Source of the DNA: Euphorbia lathyris | Taxonomy: Eukaryota > Streptophyta > Magnoliopsida > Malpighiales > Euphorbiaceae | Length of the DNA stretch: 64,000 nt | Direction of reading: 5' to 3' | NCBI RefSeq assembly: GCF_963576675.1 | Contig: NC_088917.1 | Span: forward strand, 12,118,001 to 12,182,000 | In this document: positions 1 through 10,099 of the stretch, in pieces | Numbering within the stretch: the stretch's first letter is position 1 | How the letters are laid out: every line of letters begins with the position of its first letter | Position numbers and translations under genes: made by a program | The notes under the pieces: generated by a model | What the model was told of the DNA's origin: nothing | Database searches by the model: none | Seen by the model: only the letters and a program-made list of their open reading frames with translations

Positions 1-254
1 ATTCAGTTACCAACACATGTTATAAACAACCTATCGAAATATTTAAATCTTCTAGATACAAGCTAATCATAAATAAATGCATAAAATGTTTATTATGTTT
101 TTTTTGAATGAAGGTTGGGACGCGAAGGCAGGCCGGGCATCCCAACGAGGTTGGCACCCCCAGCACAACCGACAACCCTTTTATTAAAAAAGAATAAAAA
201 ATACAGAGAGGAGAGGGGGAAAAGGAAAAAAAGAAAGAAAGAAAAGTAAAAGGA

Positions 255-1676
255 TTACATAGCACGAATATGCGCTACATTGCATAAGTCGTCAAACACG
301 AGAGCCTGACAGAAGTAGGGAGCCGAGTGCCACCAGCAAGGAGAAGCTGCCAACTGCCCATGGTTCGCGAGTCTATCTGCTGCCTGATTTCCTTCCCTAA
401 AGATATGAGTAGCTCTCCAATTCATTGCTGATAGAAGCCTTCTGCAGTGCTGCCATTCTCTTTTGATTTTCCAGGGAACCTCAGCCTGGTTATTATTCAA
501 CAGCTGTACTGCATACCTCGAGTCAGATTCAATCCAGATGCTATGCCAATTTCTGTCCCACGCAGCTTCGACAGCATAGACAATTGCCTTGAGTTCAGCG
601 ATGTGGGCCTGCGCATTCGGAATCGGAAAAGCGAAGCATCCGACTACGAAGCCTCTTGAATTTCGAAACAGTCCACCAGCTCCTGCTTCATCAGTAATAC
701 CGGATGCACCATCAGTGTTTACCTTCAGCGAATTAGCCGGGGGGGCAATCCAGCGAACAGTCACAAAGTCAGGTTCCGGAGGCGGGCGGGCAGCATTAAC
801 CGCCACTCCTCTGAACTCGTGTATCAGACGAAACAGTCTGTGCTTAAGAGTTTGGATTGAAGGAAGCTCATTCTCAAAAATAGCTTGGTTCCTTACATGC
901 CATATGAACCAGATATAGGAAATCACAGCAAAAACCCAAAACTTTCTTCTACTACGCCTGATCCTATATTCACGCAACATATTAAAAAAATCCTCAAAGC
1001 AAGCCGAGTACCTGGTGTTAAAATCAAATATATCGAATATGCTGTTCCAGAGCTCTTTCGTAACAATACAGTTCACAAAGAGATGGGATGCAGATTCATC
1101 ATGAGCTCTGCACAGTTCGCATCGTTGGGCAAGCGCAGTTCCGCGAGCTTGCAGCAGCGGTTGAATTGCGAGCCGACCGTGCAGCAGCTTCCAACAAGTA
1201 GCAGCTCGCTTAGGAGGAACGAAGGGATTCCATACGAACCTACTCCAACTCACCTTATCCCCTTGAACAAGGTTCGAATAAACAGACTTTGCTGTAACCT
1301 TTCCGGAGTCCGACGGCTGCCATACGCACAGGTCAGAACCATCAAAAGCCACCACTTGATGGATATTAGACTGTACTTGGACAGGTAGCTCATGTAAATT
1401 GACCCAAACCCCATTGAATCTGTAATTCTGAATAGGTTCAACCAACTTAGCCTGTAGTTTTATGGGAATGTTGACTTGATCTGCAACTGACGGCACAATC
1501 CATTTGTCAGTCCAGAAGTTCAACCCCGAGTTCTCCCCAAACCACCAGACAACATCATCTTTTATTAATTCAAAATTGGCTCTAAGCGAGGACCAAATGG
1601 AGGAATTAGAGATGTATCTTTTAGCCATACTAGAGGGCTCCAGGAATCTGTGACGGACCAAACTGATGATGAATCC
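255..1676 (-). pseudogene. LINE ORF2, zinc-binding and RNase H part
   Basis: This is the C-terminal part of ORF2, in frame with the RT after one stop codon. It opens with LVRHRFLEPSSMAKRYI, a usual RT-thumb/linker sequence. A zf-RVT-type domain follows (WNPFVPPKRAATCWKLLHGR, then CELCRAHDESASHLFVNC). The end is a type-I RNase H with all four acidic positions visible: VNTDGASG, HIAELKAIV, IESDSRYA and FREGNQAADRLAN. RNase H tails of this kind are known in plant L1-clade LINEs. The stop at 255 is followed by a 3' UTR of about 150 bp and a short A-tail. Confidence 0.9.
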
Positions 1677-3265
1677 TTATCCCTGAATGAGATCCCAGAT
1701 GAACTTCGCAAGCAAGGCAGTGTTAAACATTTTCAAGTCTTTGATACCTAATCCACCATGAGCAATTTGCTGGCAGCAAATTTTCCAAGGAACCACTATG
1801 TGATTTCTTTGATCCCTGTCGCCGGACCAAAGGAAATTACGAATAGCTCTGTTGAGTCTTGTTAACAGAGCACTAGGCCATCGATACAGAAGAAATGAGT
1901 GCACGAGCGCTCCTGTCAGAGCAGATTTGATCAGCGTAAGCCTGCCAGCAAAAGAGAGAGAGTGACCCTTCCAGAGACTGAATTTAGAGAGAAATCTATC
2001 AACCAGAGGGTTCAAATACTGTGATCTAGGAGCTCCTTGGAATAGCAGAACCCCCAGATAATTAAAAGGAAGATCAGCTTGTCGAATTCCCAGGATGCCA
2101 GAAAGTCTGGCTCTTCGAGAAGGGGAGATAAAATTGCCAAAAAGAGCCTGTGATTTGCTCCAATTAACAGCTTGCCCAGAGAAATCCTCGTATAGCTTGA
2201 AGAAATCCCTGATGCACTTCATGTTCTTCGTCGAAGCTCTTGCAAAGATCAGCATATCATCTGTATAGAGAAGATGGGAAGGGAAAAGAGCATTGTTGGT
2301 ATACAACATTGGATCAAATTTGCCCTCAGCAATCAGCTTAGAAATCCATCGACCCAGAAAATCTTCAGCGATTCCAAACAGTGTGGAAGAAAGCGGATCA
2401 CCCTGCCTAACTCCACAAGAACAAGCAAAGAAGCCTTTAATTCCGCCCTGAAGAGAAATTGAGATTCTAGTCGATCTCAGAATCTCCAAGATCCAGTTTC
2501 TAAATTTCAGAGAGAATCCAAAAGACTCAAGAATGGCCAGCAGAAAATTCCAGTCAAGGGTGTCAAAGGCCTTTCTGATATCGATCTTGAGGGCCATGTT
2601 ACCCCCGAAGCACTTCTTTTTAAGCATATTGATACCCTCAGATGCCGCAGCTATGCAGTGGTGAATGCTTCTGCCTGCTATGAAGCCAAACTGATTGTCA
2701 GAAATAATTCTAGAAGCGATAGGACCAAGTCTGTCGGCAATAATTTTCGATATGATCTTGTAATTGAAATTCCCCATTGCAACAGGTCTGAACTGCTGAA
2801 TTTCATTAGCCCCTTCCACCTTCGGGATGAGAGCCATAATGCTCGCGTTCAAGCCAGGAAGCATAATACCAGAATCAAAGAAACTGAAAACCATTTGACA
2901 AACATCATGGCCAACAATATCCCAAAAGTGCTGATAGAAAATACCTCCAAATCCGTCAGGTCCAGGCGAGCTGTCTGTACTCATGCTGAATACGGCTTTG
3001 CGAATCTCGTCTGTAGAGGGGCGCTGCGTTAGCATCTCATCGTCCAGCTCAGTGACACATTGCGGAATAACCGATCTGACATCTTCGTAATTGACATGCC
3101 TCACTCTGCCAGTGAATAAATCCTCATAATAGCTTACAACATGCTGAGCAATTGTGTTTTCGTCATTGATAAGAGTGTTGTTAATTAGGAGGCTTTCCAG
3201 AGAGGATTGGACCTTTCTAATTTGGGCAGACCTGTGAAAATAAGCAGAATTGCGATCTCCAGCCT
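1677..3265 (-). pseudogene. LINE ORF2, reverse transcriptase part
   Basis: This is the non-LTR reverse transcriptase domain. Visible motifs are a SSPGPDGF-type finger motif, FRPVAMGN followed by YKIISKIIADRL, DNQFGFIAGRSI, KIDIRKAFDTLDW with the first catalytic Asp, VRQGDPLS, and the catalytic box at 2256-2267, which reads YTDD rather than the commoner YADD or FADD. The thumb region (FNYLGVLL, FAGRLTLIKSAL) follows. There is no ATG at its upstream edge: it is the continuation of the endonuclease frame after a one-base shift. It stops at TAA 1677-1679, and the same frame continues into the RNase H part, so this is a simple nonsense change. Confidence 0.92.
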
Positions 3266-4315
3266 TTAGCCATTTTCTCTACTTTTGTCCCTGAGAAACA
3301 ATTCTTGTCTGTAGAGATGCATATCAAGCTCCTGTTGAGCTTCTAATTCTTGTGCAAACCGAGTGTCATTAAGACCTTCTCTCGAAATGCTTTTCTGAAT
3401 CTCTTCAAGTTTTGACTGAGCATCATTTATGTTGTTGTCAACCAGCCCAAAAATCTCTTTGTTCCAAGCCCGAAGTTTCGGTCTTAGAGCTTTTAGCTTG
3501 TGACAAAGCAGCTGTGCCGGCGGGAGAGAGATATTGCAAGAAGACCAGTGATCAGACACCAAGCTCCTCAGCGAGTCGTGCGTGGTCCACATAGAGAGAA
3601 AGCGAAACCTGCTTTTTCTGACAGTTCCAGAGGTACAAGAAAGAAGGATCGGGGAGTGATCTGACTTACTTCGCGGAAGAATGGAGCAACTTAAACTGTC
3701 CCAGCTATCAATGAAATCATCATTCACTAGAGCCCTATCCAGTTTGCATTCTACATGAGCAACCCCTCTTCTCCCATTCGACCAGGTGAATTGAAGACCA
3801 GAGCTATCAATTTCTGTCAACTCACCGTTTCTAATGAATTCTCTGAACTCCCGGTAGCTGCCTTCAGAGGGACTGATTCCGGTTTTTTCGTGGGCACCCG
3901 TAAGTGCATTGAAGTCTCCCAGGACAAGTCTTTTGTTGCAAACTTGATTAGAGAGAAGTGAGCTCCAGAGCATTCTTCTTCTAGTTGCCGTGTTGCTGCC
4001 ATAAACGAAGGATATCTGATAACTCTCCTGGTTCAGACTGTATTTAATAGAGATGTACTGATCGTGACTGATGACAGTTGAGCACAGCCCACTGTGTCCA
4101 ACCTTGCAGAAGACCCAAACTGAATTATTTAGATTGCTTTCAATGCGTTGCATACCAATAGAGCTCCAGAAGATGGGAGAGATTCTGTCAAATTCAACCA
4201 TAGGCTCGGCTAAGCACAACAAATCAAGCCGATTAGATATACAAAGCTGTTTAAGAGCCCTCTGAGTTCCCTCGTTCAGAATTCCCCTACAATTCCAGAA
4301 CAGAATCTTCATCAT
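3266..4315 (-). pseudogene. LINE ORF2, endonuclease part
   Basis: This is an apurinic-type endonuclease domain (endonuclease/exonuclease/phosphatase fold) that nicks target DNA for target-primed reverse transcription. It starts with MMKILFWNCRGI. Other family motifs are LLCLAEP, LVLGDFNAL and SDHSPILL near the domain end. The start codon at 4315 lies just after the end of ORF1. The frame ends at 3266 because one base appears to be missing in an A-run (3273-3276 on the + strand). Reading on in the next frame gives the expected linker into the RT domain. Confidence 0.9.
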
Positions 4316-4317
4316 AA

Positions 4318-5656
4318 TTAAACAGTAAAACCACTACGCCCTAACAGACGCGACTCGCTTTTCTTGCCCTTAGCTTTCTTACGAGCTGTTATCCAGTCGC
4401 TTCCCTCAGCCGCAAATTCATTCTCAGAGCAATTCTCCCTGTTATGTGTCCTAATCATGTGCTGTGTCCATTCAACTGATTCCGATAAAAAAATTGACCC
4501 CTTTGGGAAGTTCTGCATGAAGCTGGATTTCAGGGATCCTTGAGTTAGACGCAAGGCGCCTTTCATCATCGCTGGGATCATCCCAGGCATCATAGACGCC
4601 TTTCTCTGGGTTCTGCTTGTGCATCTCGGAATGGTGGATGACCACCTGCAAAGAATTGTCAATGGCATTTCCGTCTCTCGCAATATCCTCAGAGAGCACA
4701 GGGGATGCAGCCACATTTTGCTGTACAGAATCTGCAGGCGGAGCTCGCCTCCAAACCGAGGAGGAAGGTTTAGCTTTTGAACTCTTCTGCGGATGAGGTT
4801 TTGGAACGTTCCTCCTGCAGACAGAAGAATCATGTCCAATAGAAGAGCAAGTATCACATAGCACAGGCAGGTTCTCATATTCAAGAGATACCCAATGTTT
4901 TTGATTTTCAGTGTCAACCCGTAGCCTGTCTTGAATGTTCATAGAAAGCTCTACATCAATGAGTACTCGAGCATAGTGTCCAAATTCACCGTTAACAGTG
5001 TTGTTATCAAATCTAATTGGAACACCTACAGCTCTAGCAATGCTGGCAATAATTCTGGTGTCCCAGAATTCCCAAGGCAAATTATAAAACCTTACCCAGA
5101 CTTGCGCAGACGTGGACTTGTGCAAATCAGGGTTGAAGCCGGGATACCACGGAGAGAATCTGATAATTCCTGGCCTTAAAGAGATAGCTCCATTCTCCCA
5201 AATCACTTGCAGCGCCTTTTCATTAGGCATAACAAATTGGTAGAAACCCTTACCCAGAGATATCATTTTCCATTCTAGGTTATGTTTCCATTTTTGATTT
5301 AGCTGTTGTTTGAGGTCTGCGTGCTTCCATGGCTTCTCTCCTTTATTCAGAGAAACTCGTCCAATGACGGAGAACTGAACAGCTTTGATCCGTTCCTCAT
5401 AAATCTTCTGTGGAATTTTCACAGCCTTAAAACCCCCTTCCTCCGTGACCATCGACGAGGAGGAGCAGGCTGAGGTAAGCGGCGTCGGCGGAGGGATCGA
5501 AATAGAGGGGATTGATTTCTTGACAGCCTCTACGAAAGATGCTGATGCAGGAGGCGAACCCCTGTGATTAGATTTCGTGAAGGCGGAGAAGGCTTTCCGA
5601 TAAAAAAGGTGGGCAATTGCAAATGCCGGACCATCGCCGGCCGACGAGGTCGTCAT
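4318..5656 (-). pseudogene. LINE ORF1 protein (DUF4283-like plus CCHC knuckle), frameshifted
   Basis: This is the ORF1 product of the LINE, which is expected to bind the element RNA. The first ATG inside the element is at 5656 (start MTTSSAGDGP). The open frame continues upstream into flanking DNA, but that part is not element sequence. The middle resembles the DUF4283 region of plant LINE ORF1 proteins. A zinc knuckle of form C-x2-C-x4-H-x4-C (CDTCSSIGHDSSVC) lies near 4815-4857. The frame stops at 4472 just after a run of seven A on the + strand (4487-4493). The frame entered by a one-base shift there continues as a basic Lys/Arg-rich tail to a stop at 4318-4320, 3 bp before the ORF2 start. 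I infer a one-base homopolymer insertion. Confidence 0.85.
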
Positions 5657-5692
5657 TCTTCCGTTTGTTTCAAATGCCGCCCTTATTATGTT

Positions 5693-6760
5693 ATTAAAAC
5701 ATGTATAAACAACTCGTCTAAATACACATAATTGCTTTATTTTATCGACAAACTTATTTAGAATATCAAATATGATCATATAATAGTCGAATAATTGTCA
5801 AATAAGTCAGTTTAAACTTTTTATTGTGTATGGGTAAAATTGAACTTGCTTAACAGCACTAGGGATAAAATTGTACAATTTCATACTTTATGGGTAATTA
5901 TGCACTTCTTAAAAAATGTTAGCGGCAAATTTGATCTTATCCCAATTTATTTCTTTACTTATCCATTATTTATTAAGATAAATAATTTATTAATTCTTAC
6001 ATTTTTATCTAACATAATGTTTAGTCCTCGTATTTTAATAATATATTGTTTAGTCTTTAATTTTTTTTTTTATCATATTTAACAGTTTAATCCCTATATA
6101 AGAGACTACACTGTCGAATAGAATAAAAATTAATAACTAAACAATGTATTATTAAAGTATAAGAAATAACAATGTGTTAAGGTAAAAATATATGGAATAA
6201 CTTTATTTTTCATCTTTTTTTTCTTTCTTTCAAACCTTACCCATTTATAGATTTAAAGCCTAAAGAACTAGATCTAATCGAGGAGCGACGAGGAATATTA
6301 TCTTTCTCTTTCCATCTATGAGTTTATCTCTATTTTTTTAATTTTTTTTATCAGCAGTTTCCTTTCTTTTCAGTTAAAATCTATACTTTTCATCGATTTT
6401 TTTCGTTTGATTTGCATTGGTTTGTTATAACTCTTCCGTTTATATTTTTTTCGGGTTTAGCAAGAGCGGAAACGTATTATCTTATACGTAGATCTATGGT
6501 TCTATGGGGTTGCACCATTAGAAAGGATTTATATCTGAATGGCCGGAAGAATCTAGATGATGACGATTAGTTTGCGGCTGCTTTCATACGAAATTCGATT
6601 CAAGAGAAGTATAAGATTTGTTGTGTTTTTATTTTAGTTGTACATTTTATAGTCTTTTTTGTCCTTTATGGTTTTTGTATTAGGCTTTAACCTATATTTA
6701 TGTGAGGTTTTATTCTTTGCTATTCTCGCTTTGTACTTAAACTTGTTCATCTAATGTAAT
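5693..6760. other. AT-rich DNA without recognisable gene
   Basis: No supported coding region is visible. 5800-5960 carries phrases such as GGGATAAAATTGTACAATTT that look like worn repeat sequence. 6240-6760 is a less AT-rich stretch that resembles the 3' part of a decayed element, but I cannot assign it. Confidence 0.4.
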
Positions 6761-7287
6761 CAGGGGCGCAGACAGAGGGGGCCTGGGGGGCTCGCGCCCC
6801 TCCGACCGTCGGAACCACGACCCATTAAGTATTAAGCTTGTCCAAAATTCAAAATTTCAATATTTTGGACCTATTAGGTACTCCCTAAATCCAAATTTCT
6901 AATTTTTTTTGAGCCTCTTAGGCATCTCTAAATTCAAATTTCTAATTTTTTTTGCTCCTTAAATCCAATTTTTTTTTTGGTGTATTAGGCCCTTCTTAAA
7001 TCTAAATTTTTTTTTTGGCCTAGTAGGCCCTAACAAATCAATTTTTTTAATTTTTTACCTTCTCGGTCTCCCTAAATCCATTTTTTTACATGTTAGGACT
7101 CTTAAACGAAATCTAGCTTAATTTTGAAAAATTGTATATTAATACTTAAAAATTGGTTCTTGACCATTCAAATTATAACACGCATATATATAAAAAAATT
7201 GAGCAAGTTCGATTTAACAATTTTTTTTTTTTGTGAACGCACGTGTAAAATCGACCCCCCAGCCAAAGAATTATGTATTCGCCACTG
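6761..7287. mobile_element. hAT-type MITE, about 527 bp
   Basis: It begins CAGGGGCGCAGACAGAGGGG and ends with ATTCGCCACTG, whose reverse complement starts CAGTGGCGAAT. These ends match those of the coding hAT element at 53293-55978. The flanking 8-bp sites are AATGTAAT (6753-6760) and AATGAAAT (7288-7295), which differ at one base, as expected for an older hAT target duplication. It has G-rich and C-rich tracts just inside the ends and no coding capacity. Confidence 0.8.
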
Positions 7288-7445
7288 AATGAAATATATA
7301 AATATTTTCTAAAAAAAATATGGAATTATAAACTATTTACCCTATTTATTATACTTACTCAATACAAGTTCATTTAAAAAGAGTTTTATGACTAATTAGA
7401 CATTAATCAGCAAAAAAAATTATAGACCTCGGTACTATTATTTTT

Positions 7446-8155
7446 GGGTAAACTAGTATCTGAACTTTATATAGTTTATACTTTGGTACCTAGATTACAT
7501 TTTGTCCCAAAAATATACCTGAAGTAACGATGATCGGACAATTTAGTATATTTTTACCGGTTATGATCGGTCAACGCGAGTTTCATGAGTTAATTACATT
7601 AATGGTACCCGTACTTTACCATAATTCACACTTTGGTACCTGAATTTTATTTTATCCTAAAAACATAACACAAGTAAAGGTGAGGTTTAGCTCATTTGAT
7701 CGGTTAATAACCGGGTAACATGAAATAAACATTGGGACTCACCATACACTCAATTAACATAAAATTATAATATTGTCATTTATGAGCTAAATGACAGTAT
7801 TATAATTTTATGTTAATTGAGTTTATGATTGGTCTCAATTTTTAATTTAAAATGGTGAAACTCGGGTTGATCAATCACTGATCGGTCAAATATACTAAAA
7901 TATTGAGTCATCTTTACTTGAAGTGTATTTTTTGGACAAAATGAAATCTAGGTATCAAAATGTGAATTCAGATAAAGTTCAGGTACCATCAATGTAATTT
8001 ACTCATCAAAATCGCATTGACCGGCCATTAACCGGTAAAATATACTTAATTGTCCGGTCATCGTTACTTCAGGTATATTTTTGAGACAAAATATAATCTA
8101 GGTACCAAAGTGTGAATTATGGTAAAGTTCAGGTACCATTGGTGTAATTTACTCT
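7446..8155. mobile_element. Mutator-like foldback element, 710 bp palindrome
   Basis: The whole element is a long inverted repeat. The left arm starts GGGTAAACTAGTATC and the right arm, reversed, starts AGAGTAAATTACACC. Both arms carry CTTTGGTACCTAGATTA. The centre (about 7750-7825) is a nearly perfect palindrome built on ACTCAATTAACATAAAATT. The 9-bp target duplication ATTATTTTT is perfect (7437-7445 and 8156-8164). A 9-bp duplication and long arms are typical of Mutator-like elements. RNA from it would form a long hairpin. Confidence 0.85.
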
Positions 8156-8168
8156 ATTATTTTTATAA

Positions 8169-8576
8169 GGATTAATTTCAAATAAAATAATCGTGGTTTC
8201 ACATTTTTTACAGATTGGTAGCTGTGGTTAACAAAAATTTAAATTTTTCAAAAATTTGGCCAATTAACAATTTTAAAATGAAACTTTTTAAGAATTAAAT
8301 GATATTTTAAGTAATTTTAATTCTTTAACTTTTTAGGTTTTGATGTCATTTAGTTTTTTTTTATGAGAGGAAAAATTAATATTTAGAGAGAGAAAACTCC
8401 AAAAATTATGATTTTGAAAAATAAAAAAATATGGTTCCATACAACTTTAATTCTTGAAAATTTTCATTTTGAGGTCGTTATCGGTTAAATTTGAAAAAAT
8501 AAATTTTTTGCTAGCCATAGATACCGATCTGGAAAAAAAAAATGAAACCACATGACATTTATTTGAAATTAACTCA
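8169..8576. mobile_element. MITE with about 65-bp terminal inverted repeats
   Basis: The left end GGATTAATTTCAAATAAA and the right end, reversed (GAGTTAATTTCAAATAAA), are matching arms that continue through GTGGTTTCA and CAGATYGGTA. The flanking copies of TTTTATAA at 8161-8168 and 8577-8584 look like the target duplication. The left copy overlaps the duplication of the preceding palindrome, so one element landed at the edge of the other. No coding capacity. Confidence 0.7.
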
Positions 8577-8584
8577 TTTTATAA

Positions 8585-8955
8585 TATTTAGGAAAAAGTA
8601 AAAAAAATAATAATACTATTTCAGCGTTGGTTTGTTTAATTTGCAAATATATGTGTGGTTTAAAAGTTTAAAGATAGGGTTCTGTGATATATTTTATTTA
8701 TAAAATAAAGTATTTTAAATTACAGTGTTAAATTATGATTACAAAAGTGCATTTTTATCTAAAAAACACTATATTTCCGTATCGATAAAATAGAGTCCAT
8801 CCAAAACACAACTTTCTAAATCGAAACAATAAATCATATGATGGATGTTTTACGTTTTTTACTAATTTGATTGTTTATGAACTAAATTAATACTCAAGTT
8901 CATTTTACACTGCTACAATTTAATTTGAAGGTCTATCTTTTATTAATATATAAAT
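8585..8955. other. AT-rich spacer
   Basis: No gene or clear element is visible. The last nine bases (8947-8955) are the left target duplication of the next MITE. Confidence 0.4.
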
Positions 8956-9637
8956 GGCTTAATGCTTCTCCAGCTCCCTTAACTTGTCCAACTTGATCAT
9001 TTTACCTCTCCAACTCATCGAATGTCCTATTTACCCCCCTTAACTCCATAAAAATGGTATTTCTCACCCCATTAACTTGTCCAAATTTGTCATTTTACCC
9101 TTTCTCAACTCATCGAATATCCTATTTACTCCCTTAACTCTATGAAAGTGGTATTTCTCACCACTTATGATCCTATTTACTTTCTTAACTCCATAAAAAT
9201 GGTATTTCTTATCTCTTTATATTAGTCAAAAAAGTTGAAAAGAGAAAGAACGAATAAAAAATACAAATAACAAGAACATTAATATAAACAAGTTAAATAC
9301 GTTATATGTAGGGATAATGTACCAAAATAAGCCTGTGATTTTTGGAGAAGTATCAATTTAGGTTCCACTCACAAAATAACATAAATATAGGTTTAGCGTT
9401 TAAAAAAAGTTATCAATTTAGGCTTCGATAACGGATTGTAAGGGGTTAAAAATACCACTTTTATGGAGTTAAGGGGGGTAAATAGAACATTATATGAGTT
9501 GGGGGATAAATGGACAAGTTGAGAGGGTGAGAAATACCACTTTTATGGAGTTAAGGGGGTAAATAGGACATTCAATGAGTTGAAGGGATAAAATGACCAA
9601 TTTGGATAAGTTAAGAGGGCTGAAGAAGCATTAGACC
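8956..9637. mobile_element. Mutator-like MITE, 682 bp, with internal subrepeats
   Basis: Perfect 9-bp target duplications TATATAAAT lie at 8947-8955 and 9638-9646. The ends read GGCTTAATGCTTCTCCAGC and, reversed on the right, GGTCTAATGCTTCTTCAGC. Inside each arm a unit is repeated about every 100 bp, containing CTTAACTTGTCCA, CAACTCATCGAATRTCC and AACTCCATAAAAATGGTATT. There is no coding region. Confidence 0.85.
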
Positions 9638-9646
9638 TATATAAAT

Positions 9647-10099
9647 ATAATTTAAAAAATACTTTTAATTGTCTTGAGAACTTAATGGTCTAATTTTAAA
9701 TATTTTGTTTTGAAAAAAAGAAACCTAGCATATTTAGGTCCATATACTTAGGCTAATATTTAGGTTCATAGACCTAAAATTTGGTCCATACGCTTAGGCT
9801 TATTTTTTCAACAACTTCAATACTATTATATTATGTTGTATAGTATTTAGGTCCTTTATTTTTATTTATTGCTTGATTTAATCTTTATTTAGTGGAAGAA
9901 TATAAAATTGAAAAATTAATATTAAAGACGCTACAACGTGGTACAATCTCGGCCCTGATTCTCTTTTATGACATCTTTCTCTGGGTTCGAATTATTTACT
10001 GTCGGGATTAATGTCCGAAGCAATGTGAAAGCATTTCAGTGTTTTCATCAAAGAGTTCATTGAATATGATATGACAAACAACTCAGAAATTTAAAATTT
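9647..10099. other. AT-rich spacer
   Basis: No supported gene. 9710-9800 contains three short near-repeats of a phrase around TTAGGTCCATA. The LINE-like sequence that follows may begin before 10100, but no clear edge is visible. Confidence 0.35.

Larger units (their letters stand above)
100..5682 (-). mobile_element. Full-length L1-type LINE retrotransposon
   Basis: This is a complete non-LTR retrotransposon on the - strand. It has ORF1 (nucleic-acid-binding), ORF2 (endonuclease, reverse transcriptase, zinc-binding region, RNase H) and a short A-tail, which appears as T100-T105 on the + strand. The 10-bp sequence TTATTATGTT lies at 90-99 and again at 5683-5692, directly flanking the element, and is the target-site duplication. 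The 5' end is complete, since ORF1 begins only about 26 bp inside it. Three small lesions are visible: a homopolymer frameshift near the end of ORF1, a frameshift between endonuclease and RT, and one in-frame stop between RT and RNase H. It is therefore a recent but dead copy. Confidence 0.93.
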
